Part shown: positions 11,707-21,846 of the stretch, piece by piece
Layout of the letters: the number at the start of each line of letters is the position of its first letter
How positions within the stretch are numbered: the stretch's first letter is position 1
Assembly (NCBI GenBank): GCA_901472405.1
Contig: LR590463.1
Coordinates: 1,984,001 to 2,048,000, forward strand
From: Serratia rubidaea
Lineage (GTDB): Bacteria > Pseudomonadota > Gammaproteobacteria > Enterobacterales > Enterobacteriaceae
Length of the DNA stretch: 64,000 nt
Reading direction: 5' to 3'
Made by a program: the position numbers and the translations under genes
Notes under the pieces: generated by a model
The model's input: the letters and a program-made list of their open reading frames with translations, nothing else
What the model was told of the DNA's origin: nothing
The model's database searches: none

Positions 11707-12333
11707 TTAACAATGAGCAACGATATTTTGCGCCTGCGTGAACAGACGATTACGGGAAAACATTAACTGCAGGCGGCTGCCGCCGACCTGTTGCCACAGC
11801 ACGGCGGCGCGGATGCCGGCCAGCAGCGTGGCGCGCACCTTGGCCTGCACCTGGCTGTTTTGCAAAATGGCCGGTGAGCCGGTGACCTGAATGCGCGGCC
11901 CCAGCGGGCTGACTACGTCGACATAGATGCCCGCCAGTGCGCTGATAATGGTGTCGGATTCCAGCTCGAAGTGCGCCAGCTGGCGCTCCAGCTGTTCAAG
12001 GCGTTCGCCGAGGGTATTCATCGCCTGCTTGTTGGCGTTGAGCTTGCGCTCCAGCACCATCAGGCTGATGGTGTAGCGGGTCAGTTCGGCGCCGGGGCCT
12101 TTATTGTTGGCGTTCAGTACGCCCATCAGCGTTTCCAGGCCGACTTTCAAATTACGCTCTTCACCGCCGAATACCGCCAGCGTGGAGGCGGGGTTCATCT
12201 GCAACAGGCTGCTGAGCGAGGTGTGCAACGCTTCGCGGTCGCATTGCCCTTCGTGCGCCAGCTGCTGAACCAAACGCGCTGACTGGCTGATTCCGGCCAT
12301 GGCCAACGTGATGTCATAATAATTCTTCGCCAC
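11707..12333 (-). CDS. hflD: HflD, lysogenisation regulator / CII modulator
   Basis: 208 residues. [24 protein letters not shown] at the N-terminus and [14 protein letters not shown] near residue 160 match E. coli HflD, a peripheral membrane protein that promotes degradation of phage lambda CII. A GTG at 12333 is chosen because CAGGAG lies 6 bases before it and the conserved sequence begins there. The C-terminus (NIVAHC) is a few residues shorter than in E. coli. It normally sits directly downstream of mnmA; here a fic gene in the opposite direction separates them, so hflD-purB must use its own promoter. Confidence 0.93.
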   Translation of the reverse strand: MAKNYYDITLAMAGISQSARLVQQLAHEGQCDREALHTSLSSLLQMNPASTLAVFGGEERNLKVGLETLMGVLNANNKGPGAELTRYTISLMVLERKLNANKQAMNTLGERLEQLERQLAHFELESDTIISALAGIYVDVVSPLGPRIQVTGSPAILQNSQVQAKVRATLLAGIRAAVLWQQVGGSRLQLMFSRNRLFTQAQNIVAHC

Positions 12334-12631
12334 GAATACTCCTGTATACGGTACATGGCTTACGGTGACAGGCTGCGTGGCGGCAAAATGATAACCTCTG
12401 CCCGCGCCGGTAACGATAATGATCGTGAATGTTGCGAATGATGCCATAAAACTCTGGCTAAACCCAGCGTGAATAGGTTATTTGACGCGGTGGGTTGGAA
12501 GGATAGGGAAGATTTCCATTGTTTGCATGAAAACTAAGCGTTGGAAGGTGTTTTCTGCTGACATTTGACTTGTTTTAGATGAGTAATAGCGCCATCATTA
12601 CCTCAATTTCCACTCTTTTTGAGGTGAAGTG

Positions 12632-13999
12632 ATGAGAGTTACGCCACCACCTAAACTCAATATTACTGATGTTAATATTGATTCGCCCTCAGCTTTGGTA
12701 GATAAATATCACCAAATTACAGATAAATACCTTCATTACGACGAGTTGAGGCATCGAGTCAGGCAGCAGCAAGAACTCGACAGTATGTGGTTTGTCATCA
12801 ACTTGACACGTACTATTTCACTAAAACGCTTTTCGTTGCTGGCATTAGCTGAAGATGAAAACAAACCCGGCATTAGTACCACTGGGGTAATACAGCGTTC
12901 ATGTTCAATTGTTGATCGTTTAACTTCTTCGGCGGCGGAAGCCGAGCGCTATGAAGAATTTGATGCTGGCGATTATCTTATGGCTGAGTTAGTTGCTGCG
13001 GAATCTATCGCATCCAGTCAGTTGGAAGGGGCGGCAACAACGAGCCGAGTTGCGTTGGAGATGATCAAAGTTGGCAGATTACCGCGGGATGAAAGTGAAA
13101 AAATGATCATGGGGAATTACCGCATGATGAATTTTGTTGCTGAACATGCGGGGGATGAGGTCACTCTGGATTATATTCTTGAGTTGCACCGTGTTGCGGT
13201 CGTTGGTGTCAATGATGATAACTATGCGCCAGGCCAGTTCCGGCAGGGTGAAGATAATGTTGCGGTTGTTGATTTGGAGGGAAATGTGATTCATACCCCA
13301 CCGCCAGCAGCGCAGCTCCAGGAACGGCTCACTCGATTGTGTGAATTTATCAACACACCGCATGAAACGTATCAGGGGGAGAAATACTTACACCCGTTGG
13401 TTAAGTCGAGCATTATCCATTTTATGATGGGTTATTTGCACCCATTCAGAGATGGTAATGGTCGTTCCGCAAGAGCGTTGTTTTATGCATACATGCTTAA
13501 ATGCGGTTACACCGCCTTTCGGTATATCTCCATTAGTAAATTGCTCAAAAATGCGCCGGCGCAATATGTGAAGTCCTACCTTTATACGGAAACTGACGGT
13601 ATGGATTTGACCTATTTTGTTAATTATCAAAGTGAAATTATTGCCCGCGCCGTACAGGAGTATATCGACTATATTCGCAACATCATTCGTACGCGTGAGG
13701 AGCTTACTCGCTGGTTCTACCGTTCCGGCCTGTTGACCAAGTTGAACGGACGTCAGCGGGATATTGTTCTGATGGCGATCAGTCAACCTGGTGTATTGTT
13801 CTCGGCAAGTGAGATTGCCGAACGGATGGGGGTGGCGGAAAATACGGCAAGGGATGATCTGAAAAAGCTTGCAGAATTAGGGATCATGCGGGTTTTAAAA
13901 GAGGGTAAAGGCAAGGTATATACTTCGCCAAAAAGTATTCGTGATTTGAAGAAGTGGCATCAGAAAAAAAATAGCGTCTTGAGTACTCAAGACTGGTAA
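12632..13999 (+). CDS. Class II Fic-domain protein with C-terminal winged helix
   Basis: 455 residues. The Fic core HPFRDGNGRSARALFYAY (about residue 270) has every canonical residue HPFx(D/E)GNGRxxR, so AMPylation (NMP transfer to a Ser/Thr/Tyr hydroxyl) is expected. The inhibitory helix motif (S/T)xxxE(G/N) is present upstream as SSQLEG (about residue 130), which defines an autoinhibited class II Fic protein. The C-terminus (SASEIAERMGVAENTARDDL) forms a winged helix. ATG at 12632 follows GAGGTG; a GTG three bases earlier is possible. Base composition is visibly AT-richer than the neighbours and the gene runs against them, indicating acquisition. Confidence 0.9.
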   Translation: MRVTPPPKLNITDVNIDSPSALVDKYHQITDKYLHYDELRHRVRQQQELDSMWFVINLTRTISLKRFSLLALAEDENKPGISTTGVIQRSCSIVDRLTSSAAEAERYEEFDAGDYLMAELVAAESIASSQLEGAATTSRVALEMIKVGRLPRDESEKMIMGNYRMMNFVAEHAGDEVTLDYILELHRVAVVGVNDDNYAPGQFRQGEDNVAVVDLEGNVIHTPPPAAQLQERLTRLCEFINTPHETYQGEKYLHPLVKSSIIHFMMGYLHPFRDGNGRSARALFYAYMLKCGYTAFRYISISKLLKNAPAQYVKSYLYTETDGMDLTYFVNYQSEIIARAVQEYIDYIRNIIRTREELTRWFYRSGLLTKLNGRQRDIVLMAISQPGVLFSASEIAERMGVAENTARDDLKKLAELGIMRVLKEGKGKVYTSPKSIRDLKKWHQKKNSVLSTQDW

Positions 14000-14021
14000 C
14001 CAAGGGGCTAGCCCCTTGGTT
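13998..14021. terminator. Perfect 24-base palindrome, bidirectional terminator between fic and mnmA
   Basis: AACCAAGGGGC (13998-14008) and GCCCCTTGGTT (14011-14021) are exact complements separated by TA. It begins inside the fic stop codon and lies 8 bases before the mnmA stop, so it can end both converging transcripts. No long U tract is present. Confidence 0.6.
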
Positions 14022-14029
14022 AATACCGT

Positions 14030-15133
14030 TTATAATGGCAGGCGCTGTTCGATGATACCGCCGCCCAGGCAGATTTCGCCCTGGTAGAACACCGCCGACT
14101 GGCCCGGCGTGACCGCCGCTACCGGCTCGTCGAAGCGCACTTCGATGCGCTGCTCGTCGATCGGGGTGATGGTGCACGGCAGATCCTGCTGGCGGTAGCG
14201 GGTTTTCACCGTACAGCGCAGCGGGGCGGTCAGCGGCTGGCGATCGACCCAGTGCAGCTGTTGGGCGATCAGGCCGACCGACATCAGGCGCGGATGGTCG
14301 TGGCCCTGAGCGACGATCAGGAGGTTGTTGGCGACGTCTTTGTCGACCACGTACCACGGATCTTCGCTGCTGTCTTTCATACCGCCGATGCCGAGCCCTT
14401 TACGCTGACCCAGCGTGTGGTACATCAGCCCCTGATGCTGGCCGATGGTCTGACCGTCGACGGTCACGATCGGGCCGGGCTGCGCCGGCAGGTAGCGGCC
14501 GAGGAAGTCGCGGAACTTGCGCTCGCCGATAAAGCAGATGCCGGTGGAGTCTTTTTTCTTGGCGGTGACCAGCTCCAGCTGTTCGGCGATGCGGCGTACC
14601 TCCGGCTTTTCCAGCTCGCCGACCGGGAACAGGCTCTGCGCCACCTGCTCGTGGCTCAGGGTATACAGGAAGTAGCTCTGGTCTTTGTTGCCGTCAACGC
14701 CGCGCAGCAGGCGGCTCTTGCCGTCAACGTCCTGGCGGCGCACGTAGTGGCCGGTGGCGATATAGTCGGCGCCCAGATCTTCGGCGGCGAACTCCAGGAA
14801 GGCTTTAAACTTGATCTCTTTATTGCACAGGATGTCCGGGTTCGGCGTGCGGCCGGCCTTGTACTCTGCCAAAAACAGTTCGAACACGTTGTCCCAGTAT
14901 TCCGCCGCGAAGTTGACCGTATGCAGCTCAATGCCGAGTTTGTCGCATACCGCCTGAGCGTCGGCCAGATCGGTCGCTGCGGAGCAGTACTCTTCGTCAT
15001 CGTCTTCTTCCCAGTTCTTCATAAACAGCCCAGCGACCTGGTAGCCCTGTTGCTGTAACAGATAGGCGGTAACGGAAGAGTCGACGCCGCCGGACATACC
15101 GACGATTACTTTTTTCTGGCTGTTGTCTGACAT
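14030..15133 (-). CDS. mnmA: tRNA 2-thiouridylase MnmA (TrmU)
   Basis: 367 residues from MSDNSQKKV at 15133. It adenylates U34 of tRNA Lys/Glu/Gln and inserts sulphur delivered by TusE. The PP-loop [10 protein letters not shown] (about residues 11-20), the catalytic cysteines in [10 protein letters not shown] (about 103) and [13 protein letters not shown] (about 200), and the C-terminal GIIEQRLPL are all present. Longer in-frame starts exist to 15220 but are not conserved. It is immediately followed on the minus strand by the convergent fic gene instead of hflD. Confidence 0.97.
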   Translation of the reverse strand: MSDNSQKKVIVGMSGGVDSSVTAYLLQQQGYQVAGLFMKNWEEDDDEEYCSAATDLADAQAVCDKLGIELHTVNFAAEYWDNVFELFLAEYKAGRTPNPDILCNKEIKFKAFLEFAAEDLGADYIATGHYVRRQDVDGKSRLLRGVDGNKDQSYFLYTLSHEQVAQSLFPVGELEKPEVRRIAEQLELVTAKKKDSTGICFIGERKFRDFLGRYLPAQPGPIVTVDGQTIGQHQGLMYHTLGQRKGLGIGGMKDSSEDPWYVVDKDVANNLLIVAQGHDHPRLMSVGLIAQQLHWVDRQPLTAPLRCTVKTRYRQQDLPCTITPIDEQRIEVRFDEPVAAVTPGQSAVFYQGEICLGGGIIEQRLPL

Positions 15134-15230
15134 GGGGATCTCACGAACTTGAACACGAACCGTGCTGATAAAAAAACAGGCGCAGGATTTTACCACGATG
15201 GCGGCCTGCGCGCACGGCACTTATTGTGCT

Positions 15231-15677
15231 TCAGTACGGCCAGTTAAAACTGCCGATCAGCGAGAGCGGGTAGCGCTCGGGCTGCCGGTAGCAGCGCAGG
15301 CTCTCCGCCACCAGCGGCGAGCGCAGGTTGGGGGCGTGCAGAATCTCGTCGGCGCTGAGCCACAGACAGCGGTCGATATCGCTGTCCTGCGGCGCGGTCG
15401 GCGCGATCTCCGGCAGTTCGACGACGAAGCAAAAGCGCAGGAACGGCGTGCCGTCCGGCGCGATCCACTGATGCATCTTCAGGAACGACTGCGGCGCGGC
15501 GCGGATGCCGGTTTCTTCCCACAGTTCGCGCTCGGCGGCCTGCAGCAGCGTCTCGTCGGCCTCCAGGTGGCCGGCGGGCTGGTTCCACAGCGCCTTATGG
15601 TTCACGGTCTCTTCGACGATTAAAAACTTGCCGGCGGCGTGCACCACGTTGGCGACGGTAACGTGCGGTTTGAACAT
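15231..15677 (-). CDS. nudJ: Nudix phosphatase NudJ
   Basis: 148 residues starting [18 protein letters not shown]. The Nudix box [20 protein letters not shown] followed by TGI (about residues 37-59) has the full GX5EX7REUXEEXGU pattern. NudJ hydrolyses thiamine pyrimidine pyrophosphate and other nucleoside di/triphosphates. In-frame with no interruption; ends SFNWPY, slightly shorter than E. coli NudJ. Lies between rluE and mnmA as in E. coli. Confidence 0.93.
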   Translation of the reverse strand: MFKPHVTVANVVHAAGKFLIVEETVNHKALWNQPAGHLEADETLLQAAERELWEETGIRAAPQSFLKMHQWIAPDGTPFLRFCFVVELPEIAPTAPQDSDIDRCLWLSADEILHAPNLRSPLVAESLRCYRQPERYPLSLIGSFNWPY

Positions 15678-15686
15678 GGCGCCTCC

Positions 15687-16022
15687 TTACAATGGCCGGT
15701 CGATTTTGTTGTAAATCGCGTCCAGCTCGCCGATGCGCTGGCGGTAGCTGTTGCTCAGGCAGTCGACGTCGCCGCCGCACTGTTTACGCGTTGCCAGCCA
15801 GCGGCTTTGCTGGTCCTGCATTTCGCCGCGAAAGCCCATGGCGAACAGGCCGCGCAGAAACTGATACTTGGTGGCCATTTCAACGTCTTTATCGCTCAGC
15901 GAGCGGCTGGCGCAAATCGCCTGTTCATCCTTGGCGACCGCCTGGCGGCAGTCGAAACTGGCGGCCTGCGCGCCGGCGGCGCACAGCAGCGTGGTTAACA
16001 GCAGGGTAGGTAACGTTTTCAT
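15687..16022 (-). CDS. Secreted LprI/DUF1311-like small protein
   Basis: 111 residues. A signal peptide MKTLPTLLLTTLLCAAGAQA is followed by ASFDCRQAVAKDEQAICAS, and four cysteines in the spacing of the LprI N-terminal-like family (DC...AIC...QCGGDVDCL). Proteins of this family are periplasmic, and some inhibit lysozyme. The start at 16022 is set by the signal peptide and a CGGAGAG upstream. It sits between nudJ and rluE, where E. coli has no gene, and is one of two such proteins in the window (see 43517). Confidence 0.75.
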   Translation of the reverse strand: MKTLPTLLLTTLLCAAGAQAASFDCRQAVAKDEQAICASRSLSDKDVEMATKYQFLRGLFAMGFRGEMQDQQSRWLATRKQCGGDVDCLSNSYRQRIGELDAIYNKIDRPL

Positions 16023-16041
16023 GGCGCAACTCTCCGATTGG

Positions 16042-16668
16042 CTACGGTGAATCCGTGGTTTTCCATTCACCGGGCTGCAAGTCGCCCAATGAAAGATTAC
16101 CCATACTGTAGCGAATCAGGCGCAGGGTAGGGAACCCGATATGCGCCGTCATGCGACGCACCTGACGATTTCGGCCTTCATACAGCGTGATTTTCAGCCA
16201 GCTGGTGGGGATACTTTTGCGCTCGCGGATCGGCGGCGTACGCGGCCACAGCCAGGCGGGTTCCGCCACCCGTTCGACGCCGGCGGGCAGGGTGGGGCCG
16301 TCCTTCAGCGTCACGCCGCTGCGCAGCGGCGCCAGATCGCTCTCCTGCGGATCGCCTTCTACCTGGACGTAATAGACTTTGCCGGTGCGTTTGCCCGGCT
16401 GGGTGAGCGCCGCCTGCAGTTTACCGTCGTTGGTCAGCACCAGCAGCCCTTCGCTGTCGCGGTCCAGGCGGCCGGCGGCGTAGACGTCGTTAAAGGGAAT
16501 AAATTCCTTTAGCGTGGCGCGGCCGGCTTCATCGGTGAACTGCGGCAGCACATCGAAGGGCTTGTTGAATAACACCACCCGGCGCGGCCCCGACGCCGCG
16601 GGGCGTTTGGCGCTATTCGGTCGGCTGAATCGTTTAACTTGGTGTTTTTTAACAGGGAATTTATTCAT
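16042..16668 (-). CDS. rluE: 23S rRNA pseudouridine(2457) synthase RluE
   Basis: 208 residues from [15 protein letters not shown]. The RsuA/RluB/E/F-type catalytic motif [19 protein letters not shown] (Asp near residue 69) and the C-terminal [20 protein letters not shown] are intact. It lacks the N-terminal S4 domain, as RluE does. Reading frame extends upstream to 17232 into icd, but that part is only the shadow of icd. It is divergent from icd, sharing a 132-base intergenic region. Confidence 0.93.
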   Translation of the reverse strand: MNKFPVKKHQVKRFSRPNSAKRPAASGPRRVVLFNKPFDVLPQFTDEAGRATLKEFIPFNDVYAAGRLDRDSEGLLVLTNDGKLQAALTQPGKRTGKVYYVQVEGDPQESDLAPLRSGVTLKDGPTLPAGVERVAEPAWLWPRTPPIRERKSIPTSWLKITLYEGRNRQVRRMTAHIGFPTLRLIRYSMGNLSLGDLQPGEWKTTDSP

Positions 16669-16800
16669 ATCTATTGTACTTGCGAATGATAGGCGCATTA
16701 TAACTGAATCCGTTTCGGATTGGCGCGGATTGAATATTCGAGTAGTATTGACACGCATCTTACAAAGCATTAACAAAAATTGCGCTTGAAGGAGAGGTTG

Positions 16801-18053
16801 ATGGAAAGCAAAGTAGTTGTTCCGGCAGAAGGTAAAAAAATTACGGTCGATGCCCAGGGTAAACTGGTTGTTCCGCATAACCCGATCATTCCGTTCATCG
16901 AAGGCGACGGTATCGGCGTTGACGTGACCCCTGCCATGATTAATGTGGTTAATGCTGCAGTTGAGAAGGCTTACCACGGCGAGCGTAAAATCTCCTGGAT
17001 GGAAATCTACACCGGCGAAAAATCTACCCACGTTTACGGGAAAGACGTGTGGCTGCCGGAAGAAACTCTGGACCTGATCCGCGATTACCGCGTTGCCATC
17101 AAAGGCCCACTGACCACCCCGGTCGGCGGCGGTATCCGTTCTCTGAACGTTGCCCTGCGTCAGCAGCTGGATCTGTATGTCTGCCTGCGCCCGGTGCGTT
17201 ACTACCAGGGCACCCCTAGCCCGGTTAAACACCCAGAACTGACCGATATGGTGATCTTCCGCGAAAACGCCGAAGACATCTACGCCGGTATCGAGTGGAA
17301 AGCCGGCTCTGCCGAAGCGGATAAAGTGATCAAATTCCTGCGCGACGAGATGGGCGTGCAGAAAATCCGTTTCCCAGAGCAGTGCGGCATCGGCGTGAAG
17401 CCATGTTCAGAAGAAGGCACCAAGCGTCTGGTGCGTGCGGCGATCGAATATGCGATCGTCAACGACCGTGACTCTGTGACTCTGGTTCACAAAGGCAACA
17501 TCATGAAGTTCACCGAAGGTGCCTTCAAAGACTGGGGCTACGAACTGGCGCGCGAAGAGTTCGGCGGCGAACTGATTGACGGCGGCCCGTGGCTGAAAAT
17601 CAAAAACCCGAACACCGGTAAAGAGATCGTGGTTAAAGACGTGATCGCCGACGCCTTCCTGCAGCAGATCCTGCTGCGTCCGGCGGAGTACGACGTGATC
17701 GCCTGTATGAACCTGAACGGCGACTACATCTCTGACGCACTGGCTGCGCAGGTTGGCGGCATCGGCATCGCGCCGGGCGCCAACATCGCGACGAGTGCGC
17801 GCTGTTCGAAGCTACCCACGGCACCGCACCAAAATATGCCGGCCAGGACAAAGTGAACCCAGGTTCCGTTATCCTGTCTGCAGAAATGATGCTGCGTCAC
17901 CTGGGCTGGTTCGAAGCGGCTGACCTGATCGTTAAAGGCATGGAAGGCGCCATTGCCGCCAAGACCGTGACCTATGACTTCGAACGCCTGATGGAAGGCG
18001 CTAAGCTGCTGAAATGTTCAGAGTTTGGCGACGCTATCGTCGAACACATGTAA
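16801..18053 (+). CDS. icd: Isocitrate dehydrogenase (NADP) with one frameshift
   Basis: TCA-cycle enzyme converting isocitrate to 2-oxoglutarate. [16 protein letters not shown] at 16801 follows AAGGAGAGG. The phosphorylatable serine region [13 protein letters not shown] (about residue 113) targeted by AceK and substrate arginines are present. The frame breaks at about 17790: reading ATCGCGACGAG as ATCGGCGACGAG restores [20 protein letters not shown] and a 417-residue enzyme. A null icd causes glutamate auxotrophy, so a one-base sequence error is more likely than a real mutation. Confidence 0.95.
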
Positions 18054-18073
18054 TGTGTTGAGCGTTTGATTGA

Positions 18074-18103
18074 AAACGGAGCCTGAGTGCTCCCGTTTTT
18101 TAT
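18074..18103 (+). terminator. Intrinsic terminator after icd
   Basis: AACGGAGC and GCTCCCGTT form an imperfect stem with a CTGAGT loop, followed by a run of T residues, 22 bases after the icd stop. Confidence 0.75.
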
Positions 18104-18242
18104 GCCCATTGCAACGTTATGGGGTCAGTCCGAGATGGCGATAGAACCTCATATTCATCCATAAAATCTATCTTTCTTTACCGATCAATACCCTACAATT
18201 CTAAGTAATATCCGAACTTCCCTCCGTTAAAATCTTGCGCTT

Positions 18243-18265
18243 ATACTGTATAAAAAACACAGTAT
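18243..18265 (+). promoter_or_regulatory. LexA (SOS) operator before umuD
   Basis: ATACTGTAT and its mirror ACAGTAT flank an A-rich centre, giving CTGT-N9-ACAG. The usual LexA box is CTGT-N8-ACAG; the extra base lies in an A6 run and may be a sequencing error. It is 12 bases before the umuD start, the position expected for repression of umuDC. Confidence 0.75.
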
Positions 18266-18277
18266 CAAGGCAACATT

Positions 18278-18700
18278 ATGACTCTCTTTTTTCCAACGCC
18301 AACCCCGGTAAAACTTGAACTACCGCTGTTCTCTGACAAAGTGCCCGCTGGTTTTCCCAGCCCCGCCGCGGATTACGTCAGCTCGCGCATCGATCTGAAC
18401 GAATACTGTATCAGCCATCCTAATGCGACATATTTTCTCTATGCGACCGGCGACTCGATGCTTGAGGCGGGGATCACTGAAGGCTCGATGCTGGTTGTCG
18501 ATCGCAGCATTGCTCCGGCACATGGCGATATCGTTATCGCGAGTATTGCCGGGGAGTTCACGGTAAAGCGTCTTTGTTTGCATCCGCGCGCCCAGTTGGA
18601 GCCGATGAATGCAAAGTATGAGCCGATCGTTCTACAGGATGACGGGGATAGCCTGGAGGTGGTGGGGGTTGTCGTGTCTTCGATTACGAGGCTCAAATAA
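18278..18700 (+). CDS. umuD: UmuD, translesion polymerase V accessory protein
   Basis: 140 residues. An S24-family self-cleaving protein: the cleavage site is Ala-Gly (VPAGFPSPA, about residues 24-25, where E. coli has Cys-Gly), with catalytic Ser in ATGDSML (about 60) and Lys in EFTVKRL (about 97). After RecA-stimulated cleavage UmuD' joins UmuC to form Pol V. It is preceded by the LexA box and its TAA overlaps the umuC ATG by one base. Confidence 0.95.
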   Translation: MTLFFPTPTPVKLELPLFSDKVPAGFPSPAADYVSSRIDLNEYCISHPNATYFLYATGDSMLEAGITEGSMLVVDRSIAPAHGDIVIASIAGEFTVKRLCLHPRAQLEPMNAKYEPIVLQDDGDSLEVVGVVVSSITRLK

Positions 18701-19967
18701 TGTACGCGCTTGCGGATGTGAACAGCTTTTACGCGAGCTGCGAAACGCTGTGGCGCCCGGACCTGCGCGGCCGTCCGGTCGTCGTACTCTCAAATAATGA
18801 CGGCTGCGTGGTGGCCAGAAGCGAAGAGGCAAAGGCTCTCGGCATTAAAATGGGAGTGCCTTACTTCAAGGTTAAGCACCCTTTTGAGCGTGCTGGCGGC
18901 ATCGCCTTCAGCAGCAATTATGAGCTGTACGCTGATATGTCGATGCGCGTGATGTCTGTACTGGAAGAGATGGCGCCGCGCGTTGAGATTTACTCAATTG
19001 ATGAGAGCTTTATGGATCTGACCGGCGTGCGTCGCTGCGTTGAACTGGAAAACTTCGGCCGCCAGGTGAGGGCGAGAGTGCTGCGCGATACCGGCCTGAC
19101 GGTGGGTATCGGCATTGCCCCAACCAAGACGCTGGCAAAATTGGCCAACCATGCGGCGAAAAAGTATCCGGGGACCGGGGGCGTGGTGGATCTGTCCAGT
19201 GCCGGACGCCAACGCAAACTGATGGGCTGGTGCCTGTCGCAGAGGTGTGGGGCATCGGCCGGCGGCTAGCGAAAAAGCTGCAGATCATGGGGATCGACAC
19301 GGCGCTGCAGTTAGCCGATACCAGCACGGCAATGATACGAAAGCATTTTAGCGTGGTGATAGAAAAAACGGTGCGTGAGCTGCGCGGCGAACCGTGCCTG
19401 GAGCTTGAAGAATTTGCGCCAACGAAGCAGCAGATCCTCTGCTCGCGTTCGTTTGGCGAGCGCATCACCGAATATGACGATATGCGCCAGGCTATCTGCA
19501 TGTACGCGACGCGGGCGGCAGAAAAACTCCGTAAGGAGCATCAGTACTGCATGCACATCAGCGCCTGGCTCAAAACCAGTCCGTTCGCCATCAATGAGCA
19601 ATACTACGGTAATTCGGCAAGTATAAAATTGAGCACGCCAACGCAAGATAGCCGCGACATTATCGCAGCGGCCGTGCGCTGCTTTGACGCTATTTGGCAG
19701 CCCGGGCATCGCTATCAAAAAGCGGGCGTTATGCTGCAGAACTTCTTCTGCCATGGCGTTGCACAGCTCGGATTGTTCGATGAGTACCAGCCGAGGCATA
19801 ACAGTGAGCAACTGATGAGCGTTCTGGATCGGATCAATAATTCCGGGAGAGCCACGTTATGGTTCGCCGGTCAGGGCACGCAACAAGCGTGGTCGATGAA
19901 GCGCGAAATGCTGTCGCCGGCGTACACGACGCGAGTGAGCGATTTGCCACGGGCAAGAGTGTGCTAG
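18700..19967 (+). CDS. umuC: UmuC, DNA polymerase V catalytic subunit (one frameshift)
   Basis: Y-family polymerase of about 422 residues. Motifs: [15 protein letters not shown] with the first catalytic Asp, [10 protein letters not shown] with the second Asp-Glu pair, and [15 protein letters not shown]. The frame breaks near 19229: restoring one G in GATGGGCTGG joins RKLMG to [19 protein letters not shown]-terminal residues ([11 protein letters not shown]) match the end of E. coli UmuC. It is translationally coupled to umuD. Confidence 0.93.
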
Positions 19968-20187
19968 AGCGAGTGAATATTGGTTATCAAAATCTCTGAA
20001 GATGTTTAAAACTCGGTGGGTTAAAAATGGGCGGAATGTGGTTGGCTGGCTGGGTGGAAAGAGAAAAAAATATAATTTAAGTCAAACTATTATTGGTTTT
20101 TAGTCTTCGTTGGAGAAGATGGCAACCCGGAAATGGCTTGCTTACGTCTCGGTGACATGCTCTGGTGGAGTGTTAGTGTTGTGAGAG

Positions 20188-20211
20188 TTAGTGGCGGGAT
20201 CCCGCCACTAA
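20188..20211. repeat. Perfect 24-base palindrome between umuC and the acyltransferase
   Basis: TTAGTGGCGGGA (20188-20199) is followed directly by its exact complement TCCCGCCACTAA (20200-20211). It sits between convergent genes and may be a bidirectional terminator without a U tract, or a protein-binding dyad. The 220 bases upstream to umuC show no gene. Confidence 0.55.
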
Positions 20212-20229
20212 CGTACGCTGTTTGCAATG

Positions 20230-21300
20230 TTAAGCTCTAGAGTTTAGAAATCCTAGAACTTTTCTCTCGACAAAAATATGAACTAAAATTCCCACAGTGG
20301 TACACGTGATGCAGGAAAAAATAACGATAATAGAAAGAGGTATTGATTGAATTATTTCAATCCGCTTCATTATGAATTTTATCACACCGATAGTAAGGAA
20401 GTGCGAAAGATATGTTACGTATGATGCATTTCCAATTAACTCAATTGATGTGCTAACAATGGGGTTCTTAGGCCTCCCTGTATTGAATAGGGCAAGGAAG
20501 AGAATCAGAGATGGAATTCCAAAATAAATGAAACGACCATTTCCGCGAAACTCACTTATATCATAAGGAAAATTGAATGGTATCGTCAGAATGGACGTTA
20601 TGGATAACAAAACTAAAAAGTAAGACAGTGGTTTATTTACTCTCAAACCATTTTCACTGTGCATAAATACTGAGCACAGCAATACCCCAAATAAAAACTC
20701 AAGAGGAAGTGTTGATAAAAAATATTCTGATATATATTCCCCTTGGTATACTGTGTGAGATATAGACCATAGTGCTAGAGAGACACATATCAATGCTAAG
20801 CCATATCTTCTTGGGAAGATCATCGCTATTGCAAATATGAGGTAGAAAACAACTTCATATGATAACGTCCATGCAACCGCAAGAATAAGCGTGACATCTC
20901 CATTATCCATTTGTGAGGGGATGAAAAATAACGATGAAAGCAGCAGGCTATTGCTATATTTTAAGCTAAAGAATAACGATGGTATTGCAATAAGGATACC
21001 GGTTGTTATTAATGTGAAAATAACATACATGGGATATATTCTGATGGTTCTTTTTTTTAAAGAACTTGCGAATATTTGCCATTCCCCCACCGAAATCATT
21101 CCAGTGTGCGTATGTTATTATAAAACCACTTATTATAAAGAATATATCCACCCCAGAGTTTGTTAGAATAACTAGCGGGCTGATGCTGTGGCCAAAAGAT
21201 AACATTGCTGATGAATGAACAATCAAAACAAGAGAGGCAGCAATGGCCCTAAGTCCTGTGATTCCAAAAAAAAATATTTTTCTTCATTTTTAATATCCAT
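20230..21300 (-). CDS. OafA/YrhL-type membrane acyltransferase (two homopolymer frameshifts)
   Basis: About 357 residues once repaired. An integral membrane acyltransferase-3 protein with about ten helices; the conserved N-terminal block ITGLRAIAASLVLIVHSSAM contains the active-site His (R..A..V..H), followed by NSGVDIFFIISGFIITY and RTIRIYP. Members O-acetylate O-antigen or other envelope sugars. Start at 21300 follows GAGGGAAAC. Two indels: T9 on the coding strand (plus-strand A9, about 21266-21274) needs one more base, and the coding-strand A8 run near 21054 needs one fewer. The gene is about 37 percent GC by eye, far below its surroundings, so it is acquired. Confidence 0.75.
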
Positions 21301-21846
21301 GTTTCCCTCAGCGGGATATTTTTGTTCCAGACTGGCTTCCAGTGGTGTGTAGTTCATAAAAGGTAACCATATTTTTGGTGTGGGATATTAACATTTGTCA
21401 GGGTTATGGCAAGCATTAGTAATTATTCATAAGTGAATTTAAATTACCATTTGATTTTAGCGGTTGTCTTATTATCAATCATTGATTGACCAAAACGTTA
21501 AAAATAGGGCTATAACAGCACCGTCAAGTGCGTGATCTATGACTTGAAAAGCTTTATGGAAGACGCCAATATGCTTAAATATTAATATTTTGCGCTAAAA
21601 TAATTAAGTATGTTTAATCTGTTTGGCGTATTAATTCTCTTGTCGTCACACCTTTCACTAAATGTACAAAAAAACGTCACCTTTGCGTTGTCATAGTGTT
21701 GTAGGCGCCTCTCTATGATAGATGTGATTGAATATTTATTGTCATTTTTGTAAATGATGTGTGAGGAAACTAACAACATAAGATAGTTGTGGACGTTGCT
21801 GTGAAACGCTAAGAATAGTGTTCGACATACAAAGGAGAGAATGAAA
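21301..21846. other. AT-rich intergenic stretch
   Basis: About 540 AT-rich bases between the acyltransferase start and the next small gene. Short open frames here (for example 21582-21779 on the minus strand) have no recognisable sequence or ribosome-binding site. I see no RNA gene. It presumably holds the promoters of both flanking genes. Confidence 0.4.

Noticed and set aside
21582-21779. 65-residue minus-strand frame in the AT-rich gap
   Set aside because: No ribosome site and no coding character.
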